DNA of 64,000 nt from Boesenbergia rotunda (taxonomy: Eukaryota > Streptophyta > Magnoliopsida > Zingiberales > Zingiberaceae), in the NCBI GenBank assembly GCA_024364735.1, contig JAGFNQ010008290.1:156646-220645 (forward strand), read 5' to 3'. This document shows positions 10,458 through 19,781 of this stretch, in pieces; positions within the stretch are counted from its first letter, which is position 1, and the number at the start of each line of letters is the position of its first letter. The notes under the pieces are model-generated. The model made no database searches. It saw only the letters and a program-made list of their open reading frames with translations, and had not been told where the DNA came from. A program made the translations under genes and the position numbers.

Positions 10458-10775
10458 TCAAGCACTCTTATGAGGCTGTCGACTCTTTCTCCTCCTCTTC
10501 CTCGGTTCATCCTTCTTCACAGCAGCAGAGGAAGAAACCACTACTTTCTTCTGCTCCTCTTCTTCTTCTTCTTTCTTTTTCGTTTTCTTTTTCTTCCGCC
10601 TCTTATTGGATTCTTCTGCACTTTCTTCTTCTTCTTCTTCTTCCTCCTCATCATACTCTTCCTTCACTGCTTCTTCTTCATCAACATCTTCTCCTGTGAT
10701 TGCTTTGCGAGGTCTGCCTCTCTTTCGAGATGACTCCTCCCCCTCAATTGCCTTCTTACCCTTCTTCTTGCCCAT
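10458..10775 (-). CDS. Small AT-hook-containing charged nuclear protein
   Basis: 105-aa single-exon ORF, starting at the ATG at 10775 with MGKKKGKK. Residues 17-24 (RKRGRPRK) hold the RGRP core of an AT-hook, which binds the minor groove of AT-rich DNA. The middle is a long acidic run of Glu and Asp (about residues 28-55). Basic clusters KRRKKKKTKKK and RKRRRKSR flank a second Glu run and could serve as nuclear localisation signals. It is probably a small intrinsically disordered chromatin protein. I do not recognise a named orthologue. The composition is repetitive (GAA/CTT-type codons), so the reality of the gene rests mainly on the clean AT-hook, the start context and the TATA-like element upstream. 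Confidence 0.6.
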   Translation of the reverse strand: MGKKKGKKAIEGEESSRKRGRPRKAITGEDVDEEEAVKEEYDEEEEEEEEESAEESNKRRKKKKTKKKEEEEEEQKKVVVSSSAAVKKDEPRKRRRKSRQPHKSA

Positions 10776-10973
10776 GCCAGCAAATCAAGAATTCAGAATC
10801 CAATCTTTCTAGATTTTCTTCACAAATCTAACATATACCTGAAATCAAATCAAGTGTCTAAAACCCAAAAACAACAACAACAACAAAACAATGACGAGAT
10901 CTTCAAACCTTCAGACCGCTTTCTTCTTTCTCTACCTCACAAGTCACAACTTTACATCAACCACAACATTGAT

Positions 10974-10981
10974 TTATATAA
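10974..10981 (-). promoter_or_regulatory. Candidate TATA box for the AT-hook gene
   Basis: On the minus strand this reads TATATAAA, about 200 bases upstream of the ATG at 10775. That leaves a leader of roughly 170 bases if transcription starts about 30 bases downstream. Position and sequence fit, but nothing here proves use. Confidence 0.45.
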
Positions 10982-11248
10982 AAAGAAACCATAGCGAGGC
11001 AAATGTGGTCAAATAATGAAAAAAAAAGGTACACTTAAAAAAACAGTGGGGTCTCCCCATGTATTATATGTACAAACAGTAGAGGTTGCTGAGGTTGCAG
11101 AGTGAAGTGGCATGGCAGAGGTTGCCAGTTCAAAAGTGGTGAAACAGAAGAGGGCAAGTTTTTAATGTGCCCAAGGCAGGGGGCTCACCCTGAGGAACCA
11201 TAGAAGAAGGACCACACTGCATCACAGTTGACACTGGAAAAAATTAAG

Positions 11249-11399
11249 ATGAAGAGAGCCATCACATTTGTATAACATGAGGTCGGTTATATAGATCTTG
11301 TTTTTTATGTCATTTAAATCTATCCTTTTTAATAAATTTTATTTAATCTTATTGTTGATAGTTTATTTGTAAAAATTTAGGATGAAGAGAGCCATCACA
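11249..11399. repeat. 19-bp perfect direct repeat bracketing a 113-bp AT-rich insert
   Basis: The sequence gatgaagagagccatcaca occurs at 11249-11267 and again at 11381-11399. The 113 bases between are AT-rich and end in aaaaatttag. Length and perfection of the repeat suggest a target-site duplication around a short retroposed fragment, such as a truncated SINE or LINE tail. Confidence 0.6.
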
Positions 11400-12174
11400 A
11401 GGAAATTTAAGGAAGCATTCATGTGATTTTGCATAAAGGCCTTCTTCAAGCTAGTTTAAAACCTCATGAAACTTATATTCATTGTCGTGAACAATCGAGA
11501 TTATATTAGACCTTTGCAAGAAGACCTCCTTCGGGCTAGTTTCGTTAATAGGAGCCATTGACAATGACCTTAATCAAAGCACTTCGGCAATCATTCTCCA
11601 ATGAATTCTACGTCCATGTCTCTCCTTTTCTTTGGCTCCGACAAAGCAACAACAACTCGTGGGAGGGATGCTTCCGCAATCGTTTGTTTGTTCGAACTTT
11701 TCTTTCCGATTCGACCTAGATCTGTTCTCCCTTTTTCTGGTAGTTAGTAGAAGGATGACTAAATGGAGTTTGATTAAAGTAGAAATGAGTTGGTGGATAA
11801 GCTTTGTATCTCTTTGGCTTCATTTCTACTCCACAAGGATTGATGGAAGAAGAGGGGAAATTAGAAAGCGGAAAGTGTTACAATAATGAATAGAACATGC
11901 AATGCACTTCAAGGCCTAGATTTTATGGGAGGCATGAGATGATGTGGTCATAGATTTATGTTGGATTTTTGCGCCGTCCATTTCCTCTCCCCACTTGCTC
12001 ATTTTTGTCTCTCTGCTACTATCCTAATCAACATCAACTTCTGTAGCAATCTACAACTAGGGTTTGATCTGTGATCGGGTAGGTCATTCAATAACCTAGA
12101 CGTCAGACCATCGAATCGAATTTAGGGTTTAATATAAGGGAGATTGAATGTAGGCGCAAATGCATTGAATTGGA
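11400..12174. other. Intergenic, no gene seen
   Basis: An 84-codon open frame at 11632-11886 shows no domain and no coding-like composition. Nothing else stands out. Confidence 0.35.
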
Positions 12175-12480
12175 TAATCAAGTTGAGGGACCCAAGGTCG
12201 GTCGGGCCCTAATGATCAACTTATTGAATTAGATCAAAGTTGGACCCAAGGGGGGTTGGGGGCGGCTGAAGGCGGTCCCATCTCTAATTTAGACGCTAGG
12301 ATGTGAGCGGATCCAAGTTGAGGGAGCTGGGGTTGAACCCTAGAGATCGACCCATCGAATCATATCCAAAGTCGGATCTAAGGGGACTTGAGCACAAAGG
12401 GAGATCGAAGTTGGCTCCACCTCTAATCTAGACATTGAAACATCAAATTGGATCCAACTTGGGAGCTCAAGGATGGACCC
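12175..12480. repeat. Degenerate tandem repeat, period about 137 bp
   Basis: Two full diverged units and part of a third begin near 12175, 12311 and 12452. Shared landmarks are atc-caagttgaggga, a gatcaac/gatcgac-cattgaat motif, a caaagt-ggac/tctaagggg segment and ctctaat-tagac. There is no coding potential. Confidence 0.5.
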
Positions 12481-12736
12481 CTAGTATTTTTTTTTATCAT
12501 CCAATTGATGATTTAATATTATTATAGTAATTATTATCAAAACTGTTATAATGTAAAATAGTGAAATAGTTTTGAACTTAAATTATTATAATAATATTGA
12601 ATGAGTAGTAAAATCAGGCCCGTACATGAGGTGAGGCCTAGGAGGCACTCGCCTCAGACCCATTTTCTAGAAGGGCCCAAAAATTAGATAGGTTTAGAAT
12701 TCTCAATTTGCTGTAGACTTTGTTAAATATGAAAAG

Positions 12737-12973
12737 TGATAGGGAGAGTGAAAATGGGAGAATGAAAAGCATAGTGAATGACGTGATACCTTGCATGCAG
12801 CGATCTCCGATGGGTTCACCGTGCCCCCAGGGTATAGTTTGATTCGGGGCGGCGGCCGAAGGCCGTCGATGGTGTCCAAGCGATAATCGGACGTATGCAT
12901 GCAAAGTGTCATGTCACGTCATGTCACATCATTCACTATGTTTTTCACTCTCCCATTTTCACTCTTCCTATCA
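12737..12973. mobile_element. MITE with about 45-bp terminal inverted repeats, nested in the hAT remnant
   Basis: The left arm starts at 12737 (tgatagggagagtgaaaatg) and is matched in reverse complement by the right arm ending at 12973 (tgataggaagagtgaaaatg when inverted). The arms extend through catagtgaatga. The GC-rich middle (about 12795-12895) holds ggtatagtttgattcgggg and cggcggccgaaggc. It is related, in opposite orientation, to sequence at 23,010-23,110, so this is a repeat family with at least two copies here. Confidence 0.75.
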
Positions 12974-13220
12974 TTGCTCGTTAAATATTAGATTGTAAAT
13001 TAAATAAACAAATTGAATCATCGTATCCGAAATGCAAATGTAGAATTGAAATTGGGTTGCATCCGATCTAAATCCATCGAATAGATATGGAATAAAGATT
13101 ACATTGATTCAAACTATGGTTGATTTAAACTTAATTTGGCTAAGGTATAACCGAATCAAGTTCATGAGTTAAATCAGTTTAGTTGATTTAAAATTAATTA
13201 GGGTATTTTTGAGAAAATTA

Positions 13221-13443
13221 GGGGGCGTTTGGTTTGTTCCATATTCTATTTTCATTTTCTAGAAAATCACATTTTTTTATTTTCTGAAAAATGACTTTTT
13301 TTTCATTTTCTAGTTTTCCAGAAAACGCTATATCTTTTTCTGAAAAACAAGGTTGGAAAATGCAAACCAAACACGTTTTCCAGAAAATCGCATTTTCTAC
13401 AAAAAAAAAATGAAAATGAAAAATAGACCTACCAAACGCCCTC
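13221..13443. mobile_element. Tourist/Harbinger-type MITE with TTA target duplication
   Basis: The left end gggggcgtttggt (13221) and right end accaaacgccctc (to 13443) are inverted repeats, flanked by tta at 13218-13220 and 13444-13446. A TTA duplication and G-rich ends fit the PIF/Harbinger superfamily. The interior is A/T-rich with repeated ttttctagaaaat-type motifs. Similar interiors occur near 47,335-47,560 and 54,150-54,310. Confidence 0.72.
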
Positions 13444-13644
13444 TTATCTTTCTGTTTTTTCTCTCCTCACGGAGCACCCTACCGCCTTACGACATCGTCT
13501 TCTCCTTTTTCCTTCTCTCTTTATTTTCTTCCTTCTTCCCTTCGCTCTATTCTTCTTCTTCTTTTCATTCAATTGAGAGACATTGAAGTTTACTAATGAT
13601 GATAATCTAATGAAATCTTGTAAAATCTCAAATAAGCTTTGAGA

Positions 13645-13991
13645 TTATGATGGCAAGTCAGAAATTGGTAAAGATAATTTGTATATGAAGTTATCAATAT
13701 TGAAGTAATATTTACCAGTAGAAGTAAAAAGAGCTTTAGATGTTATAAATTATTTGAGACATATAGATGACTATTATTCAAATACTCATGTGGCCTATAG
13801 AATTTTGTTGGCTATAATAGTTACATTGACATCTATAGAAAGGAGATTTTCCAAGTTGAAGTTAATTAAAGCATATTTGCGATCAAACCATGTCACAAGA
13901 AAAATTAAATGAATTGGAAATGCTGTCTATTGAAAAAATAGTTGAACATCTTGATTATATAAACTTAATTGATTTTTTTAAGTTAAAATAA
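13645..13991 (+). pseudogene. hAT transposase C-terminal fragment
   Basis: The frame reads THVAYRILLAIIVTLTSIER then RFSKLKLIKAYLRSN. After one +1 shift it continues MSQEKLNELEMLSIEK and INLIDFFKLK to a stop at 13991. This is the dimerisation region of zf-TTF-type hAT transposases (family pattern: AYRILL..PVT.ASAERSFSKLKLIK..LRSTMSQERLN.LA.LSIE). Upstream, VEVKRALDVINYLR also fits. The N-terminal and catalytic regions are missing or unreadable. Confidence 0.75.
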
Positions 13992-14372
13992 TAAGGGAAG
14001 TTTAAATGATTATTGATAGTATTCATCTTTTTTTATTTGATTATCTTTTATGATATTAAATGTTATTTAATTTCATATTCTACTTTGCATGTTATAGGCG
14101 GGCTAAAAATGACAATAATATATATTATATTTTTTATCTAAAATCAAAGCAAGACGTATTGTATTATTGGTAATATTTATTTTTTATTATATTTCAAAAT
14201 ATTCATGTTATTAACTCTTTATTTTATTCTATATTTTGATCACGCGGTGAAAGGAGGATCATATTTTAAAGTGTGGATAATTTTTTAACTAAAATAACAG
14301 TAAAAACTTATAATAGAGTCTTTTTTTTTTTAAGCTCGATATAGGTCATCAAAATCTTAGGTACGGCGCTTG

Positions 14373-15759
14373 GGTAAAATGAATAATTTTAGATGAACCA
14401 CTCTTAATATTTTCTTTTAATGATAATAAAAATAAGAGTTTTATAGATTTTTTTCCCCATTTATTTTCCCAATTTGATTTTTTTTTTTAAAAAAAATTCA
14501 TGGTCCGGTCAAACCATGATCAATGCGTGCGCCGGTTCATCTACCGGTCCGGCTTAAAAATACGCGGCCTAAATTATGAACACTACGCTGGGCCGGCCGG
14601 GAGGTGACGCTCCTTTATCGTCGTGAAGAATAAATAAATCAGAAAAACGCGATTTTTGTCGTCGATATCTATCCACAGCGAGAAGCCGACGTCGGCAAAT
14701 CCGCCAACTCCTCGTCCTCGATTTGCCTCCATCGGTAGCCGTCGCTTTCCCTGCTCTTCCTCCATCCGCTTGGAAGAAAAATCTGTGGTCTTGCGGCCCC
14801 AATCAATTGCTTGGTCGGTCTGCTCAAAACCTCGCGTGGATGATCCTCGAGCGCAATTAGGACTCAGGCGGAGAGATTGGTTGCCTTGCTGGTAACCTCG
14901 GTTTCCTATGCCCATGATTTGTTGAGAAAACTTTTTGATTTCGTTCGAATCACAAAGTATTAGTTTTTCCGTCTGCTCCTCTATAATTTGCCCTTTTTGT
15001 CACAGTTTCCTTTTTGGATTTTGTTGCCTTTCTTTTGTAATTTAACGAAGATTTGCAATTTTTATTGGTGATTGTCTTTTGATTTTGGTCCATTCGGGGA
15101 ATAACAGTGGTGAGATCAGCGCATCTTCCCAGCTGGATGAGTATCAGATGCCCTCGATTTCTTTGTTTTGCCTTATTAGACATGCTTCACTTGATTTCTA
15201 CTCTCGATCCTCTTTTGTTTTGATTATTCTGTGTCAAGGATAATCCCACACAATCAGCTCAAAATCAGGGATGATATAATTTGATATTATATAGCTACAA
15301 ATCAGGGATTTTGATTTAGTGTGATTTGTAAATTCCATTTATATTGTGATTTGCTATTGATACCGTTTATATTGTAATTTGTAGATACCATTTATATTCA
15401 TTTTCTTTCTCTATAAGTATTGACAATGTACAGAAGCTAAAAGTAAGCGAATACAAAACACCCATTCGTTCATCCTCTCTCTACTCTTTGGTTTTTTTTA
15501 TCTCTGGTATGTGTGTTGGAAAAAAATTGTTTTTTCTAATACTGAATGTTCTTAATTTTTAATTTTATGCCTTTTGATTTAGATATTTGATTGCTCGAGG
15601 TTGTTGTTTATATCTGCAGTTTTATCAATTATTTCTACTGTTTGAATAATCAGACGAAGAAGCGTCAAATCTACTGAGTTTGTCTTCCTATCGATGACAA
15701 AAATGTGGTTATTAATTGGAAATACAAGAATAATATAGGGGGAAAAGCTCACTTCCGAC
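14373..15759 (+). other. Promoter and intron-containing 5' leader of At1g01500-like copy A
   Basis: A GC-richer block at about 14,640-14,900 ends in a possible donor (ctggtaacc near 14,890) and is probably the first, non-coding exon. The following 850 bases are T-rich and intron-like. From 15,056 onward they are repeated at 27,399 and following. Only the part after 15,056 is present in copy B, so copy B lacks this promoter and first leader exon. Confidence 0.5.
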
Positions 15760-17879
15760 ATGGATTCTGCCCACAAGTTGCCCAAGTTCCATAGGAATGA
15801 GGATAATAGGAACATCATCATCCACCCTCTCTACCTTCCCAAGTCTTCACCTTGGCTTGATTTGAAAGTCTTCTATGTGAGATTGAGCAATTACGAGGTT
15901 GATGAATCAACACCTGAGCATCTCACTATCAAGCACACCTCCTTGACTCCAGATACCATTTTGGAAGTTAATGGAAGAAGAAGTGGTATTTACTCAGATT
16001 GTGTTTCCTGCTTGCTTAGAAGAGATAGGATGGATAAGATGTCAGAAGAAGCTACTTTTGTCGGGACAGATTGCATAAGGATGACTGGAAGTGTTAGGTT
16101 TGATGTTTGGGAGGGAGATGATATGTTGCTTAGTGGAGTGTTGGAGCTAGGAGATAGTAATGGTTTCAGTGCTGAAACAAAGAAAAATAAAAGCAAGTGG
16201 GGCATCAAATGCCACATTGTTCCTTCAGCTGCCTTTCGCTTTTTGGAAAAGACTAAGAGTTTGGAATCTTCTGCAGTTGCACCTCTAATTGAGGTTTACG
16301 TTGCTGGGTGTTCATCAGGGTCTCCCATTATCTTGACTAAGACTATGAAACTTTCTGGCAGAACCAAACACCGAAGTAAGCTAATGCGAAATTCAATCCC
16401 TGATGACAGCTCCACAGATGCAAAGAAAGATTTAATATTCAAAGATGTCTCACAGGTAACGTAAACAATAGTCCACACATGAAGTCCAACAAATTTATCA
16501 TCCTTCCATGATACCAACTGTGTTGTTGCTGTCTTATTTGCTTTGCATCATGCAGCATGTTTTTTTTTTCTGTTTGATTAACTGTGTTCTATGTCGTATT
16601 TTTCTTGGTGGTCTTTTGTTTACTATTCAGTTGGACTAATATAAATATTACTACTTTTAGAACATTGAAATACTAAATTTCTCTAGTTTGTGTTAATTTC
16701 ACTAGAACACAATGTTCTTTCTTAAATTAGATTCAGCAAGTAACTAATTATGTCATGTAGAGTCGACAGAACATGAAAAAAAACTGATCTACGAAAGACA
16801 TCATCAATATGTATTGACATACTATGCCATTCTCACATGATAATGGCAGGGATCTTATTCTCGAATTAGAGGATGCCAGATAAGCTGTTAACATTGATTT
16901 TATTGAATTAAAAGGGTTTATATGTTGGCTCTGTTTCCATATAGTCATTTTTGCAGTTTTAGGAGTCTATGTGCTATTTGTCTCTTGGCTTATTGAAAAT
17001 ATGATTTTTCGTCTTCATCAAACCATGTTAACGAATTGCATGAAGCATCTTTACATGATACTGTGTGATTGCTATCTTATTTACTTTGCACCATGCAGCA
17101 TGGTTTTTTTCTGTTTGATTAACTGAGGGTGTTCTATGGTGTATTTTTCTTGGTGGTCTTTTGTTAACTATTCAGCTAGACAAATATAAATATGACTACT
17201 TTTAGAACATTGAGATACTAAATTTCTCTAGTTTGTCTTAATTTCACTAGAACGCTATGTTCTTTCTTAAATTAGATTCAACAACTAACTAATTATGTTA
17301 TGGAGAGTTGACAGATCATGAAAAAGAGATTTACACAGGACTTCATCAATATGTATTGACATACTATGCCATTCTCACATGATTATGGCAGGGATCTTAT
17401 TCTTGAATCAGAGGATGTCAAATAAACTGTTAACATTGATTTGATTGAATTAAAATGATATGTTATATAAGTCATTTTGGCAGTTCTTGGAGTCTTTCTG
17501 CTTGTTTTATCGTTTAGCTTATTGAGAATATGATTATCGTTGTCATCAAACCATGTTTGTGCAACTAATGATTCATATCCTCCATGTGCTGAGATGCTGA
17601 ATTGCATATTTCTGATCACTCTCTTTGACATTTAACTTGCAACAGGGTTTACGATACGGAGACAGCAGATCTGAGAATAACACAGACATGGACTATGACA
17701 ATTTGCAACCCAGTGCTGATTACGTGGACGACGATGGCGATCTCTCATGGTTTAATGAAGGTGTCAAGGTTGGAGTTGGGATCAGCGTTGGTGTTTGTAT
17801 TGGTGTCGGAATCGGTGTCGGTTTGCTTTTTCGCACATACCAAGCTACAAGTAGAAGCTTCCGAAGGCGGTTTTTTTGA
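15760..17879 (+). CDS. At1g01500-like protein (copy A), two exons, C-terminal glycine-zipper membrane segment
   Basis: Exons 15760-16455 and 17646-17879 join in frame (CAG then GGT) to encode 309 aa. The family (Arabidopsis At1g01500 type) is found across plants. Its database label as an erythronate-4-phosphate dehydrogenase family protein is not supported by any dehydrogenase motif I can see, so function is unknown. The soluble part contains SPWLDLKVFYVRLSNYEVD, DTILEVNGRRSG, and GTDCIRMTGSVRFDVWEGDD. The C-terminus has a predicted membrane helix with regularly spaced glycines (VGVGISVGVCIGVGIGVGLL, about residues 274-293) and a short basic tail ending SFRRRFF. The start is the ATG after gacttccgac. 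Its intron contains a tandem duplication of about 560 bp. Copy B is at 28505-30423. Confidence 0.88.
16480..17630 (+). repeat. Tandem duplication inside the intron of At1g01500-like copy A
   Basis: The segment from about 16,500 to 17,050 (tgttgttgctgtcttatttgc... through ...cttattgaaaat) recurs from about 17,060 to 17,600. Landmarks present twice are caccatgcagcatg-type sequence, cttggtggtcttttgtt, tatgtattgacatactatgc and cagggatcttattct. Copy B's intron has both units too, so the duplication predates the segmental one. Confidence 0.8.
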
Positions 17880-18490
17880 ATACGAATAATTGACACAACC
17901 TTTGCCACCTAGAACCTTGCAAATCATGCTTCAAACTTTGGATGTGATACAAGTAAGGTACAAATTTAGGGCAGTAAGCATTCCTCACGCCGAAGAAAAA
18001 TTCTTGTTGCTGCCATTGTCTGATTCTTTAGTTGGATACTGAAATCTTCTATCTTTATTCAGTTAGTTTCAGGGCATAGAGGAGTTTCACTTTAGGGCAG
18101 AGTTTTAGATTCTTATTATTTTTCAGAAACTTAAATTATGCAATATGGTGAACAATCTTTCATTTTGACAGATTTGTGCTAAACTAGTTTGGTAAAGTTT
18201 TTGCTGTATCCATAAATCAATCTATTTCCAGATTGTAGTAAGTACAAAAAGTACTCTTTTGCAAGCCTTTCTTGTTCTTCATCTTTCCCTTCGTTTACTA
18301 TAAGCTATGATTGGTAGATTTTGGAAATCGCTGTTCAGGGATCTGGTACGTTGCTTCTCCTCCTTCGTCCTCCACTTCATTCTTTTTTTCTCGGTTATGA
18401 TTGGTAAATAGTGAAGATTCTTTACCCATTTTAATAGAGATCTCAGCTTTCTTCCTTATAGCGGCGAAAGAGCTCTCAGCTTTCTTCGCC

Positions 18491-19781
18491 GTGGCTTCCC
18501 GGATTTCCATATGCCTCGTGATCGCTGCTGCGCTCTTTCTCGCTCTCCCTTTCTCCCGTGAGTTTCGGCTTTTCGATCAAAAGCTGCGATATGTTTTTTA
18601 GGCAAAAAGTTGAGATCTTTGAGCTGCTGTTTTGCAATTTCAAGTTTTTTAATCTTCAAAAACGCGTTTTTTCGATAGCTTCTTCCGGTGATTGCAGTTG
18701 CAGGCGGTACAAATCAGGTTTTAATCGGGATTCCGAGTAGTTTTCTTGTGATTTTGAGTTCGAGAGATTGCAGGTGGAGTAGAAAGTTTGATTTCTGATA
18801 CAAATTTGATGGATTAATGATGAAATTGTAGAGTCGCAGTCGTTTATCGGAGTTGGCAGACAATCTCCCGTCGCCGCCAACGACGGCGCAGCTCCTCCAG
18901 TCGACCACCATCTCCAAGGTCCGCCTCTGCGGTGCGGACCCGAATATTCTCTGCGCGCTCGGCGGCACTGGCATCTTCGTTGTCATCGGCGCCTCCAATG
19001 GCGGCATCCCCGTCCTGGGCTCCGACCCAATGGCCGCCGCCAACTGGGTCTTCGCCAACGTCCTCCCTGCCACCTCCATCTCCCTCGTCGCCGTCGGAAA
19101 CGAGGCCTTCAGCTCCGGCGACTCAGCGCTCGCCGCTCAACTCCTTCCGGCGATGCAGAGCCTCCGCACCGCCCTCGCCGCCGCCTCCATCGCCTTCATC
19201 TAGGTTTCAACCGTCAACATCTTGGTACTCGCCAACTCTGAGCTGCCTTCTTTTGGTGCCTTTCATGCCGACACCCTCCTCGCGCTTAAGGGAGTGATCG
19301 CCTTCTTAGATGATACGGCGAGCCCCTTCATCATCAATCCTTACCCTTATTTCGTGTACCATAGTGACCCCTTGCCGGAGACGCTCGCCTTCTGCCTTTT
19401 CTAGCCCAACGCCAGGTGGCATGATGCCGGATCGGGGGTGACCTACATGAACATGTTCGACCCGCAGGTGGATGCAGTGACGGGATTCCCGTGGGTGGAG
19501 ATTTTGGTGGTGGAGATGGGTTGGCCATACAAGGGAGACGCTAGGGAAGAGGGGCGACTATGGAGAACGCTCAGGCTTACAATGGCGGCCTGGTGGCGCA
19601 CCTGTGTTCCCTCGCCGAAACGCCAGCGGCACCGAAGAAGTCAGTGGACACTGACATCTTCACGCTTTACGACGAGGATCTCAAGCACAAGCCGACCGCC
19701 GCCCCCAAACAAATCTTCTGTCCCGAGATTCTCTCTGTCCTCGTGTCCTAACTCGTCGGCGATGGCCGACGAGTCCTCCGA
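18491..19781 (+). pseudogene. GH17 beta-1,3-glucanase pseudogene (copy A)
   Basis: A ruined copy of the gene at 30955-32674. The start codon is GTG (18491) where copy B has ATG, though the signal-peptide sequence after it is kept. Exon 2 lacks 14 bases that encode the conserved VNYGE in copy B, shifting the frame. A frame from 18853 then reads well (TTISKVRLCGADPNILCALG, SLVAVGNEAFSSGD) to a TAG at 19201, where copy B has AAG. A second TAG near 19402 replaces a CAG. An 18-base in-frame deletion follows near 19474, then an indel near 19552. The AETGWP motif has become VEMGWP. Copy A stops at the LTR that begins at 19782, so the carbohydrate-binding exon is gone. Confidence 0.9.

Larger units (their letters stand above)
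12615..14372 (+). mobile_element. hAT-family DNA transposon remnant
   Basis: The left end near 12615 (caggcccgtacatgag) and right end near 14372 (cttaggtacggcgcttgg, reverse complement ccaagcgccgtacctaag) form imperfect short terminal inverted repeats. Between them lies the degenerate C-terminal part of an hAT transposase. Two shorter elements are inserted in the 5' part (12737-12973 and 13221-13443). Exact ends are uncertain because the inverted repeats are diverged and I could not fix an 8-bp target duplication. Confidence 0.55.

Noticed and set aside
15760..17879. Erythronate-4-phosphate dehydrogenase function for the At1g01500-like genes
   Set aside because: No Rossmann glycine motif or catalytic Arg/Glu/His arrangement is visible. 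The label appears to be inherited, not evidenced.
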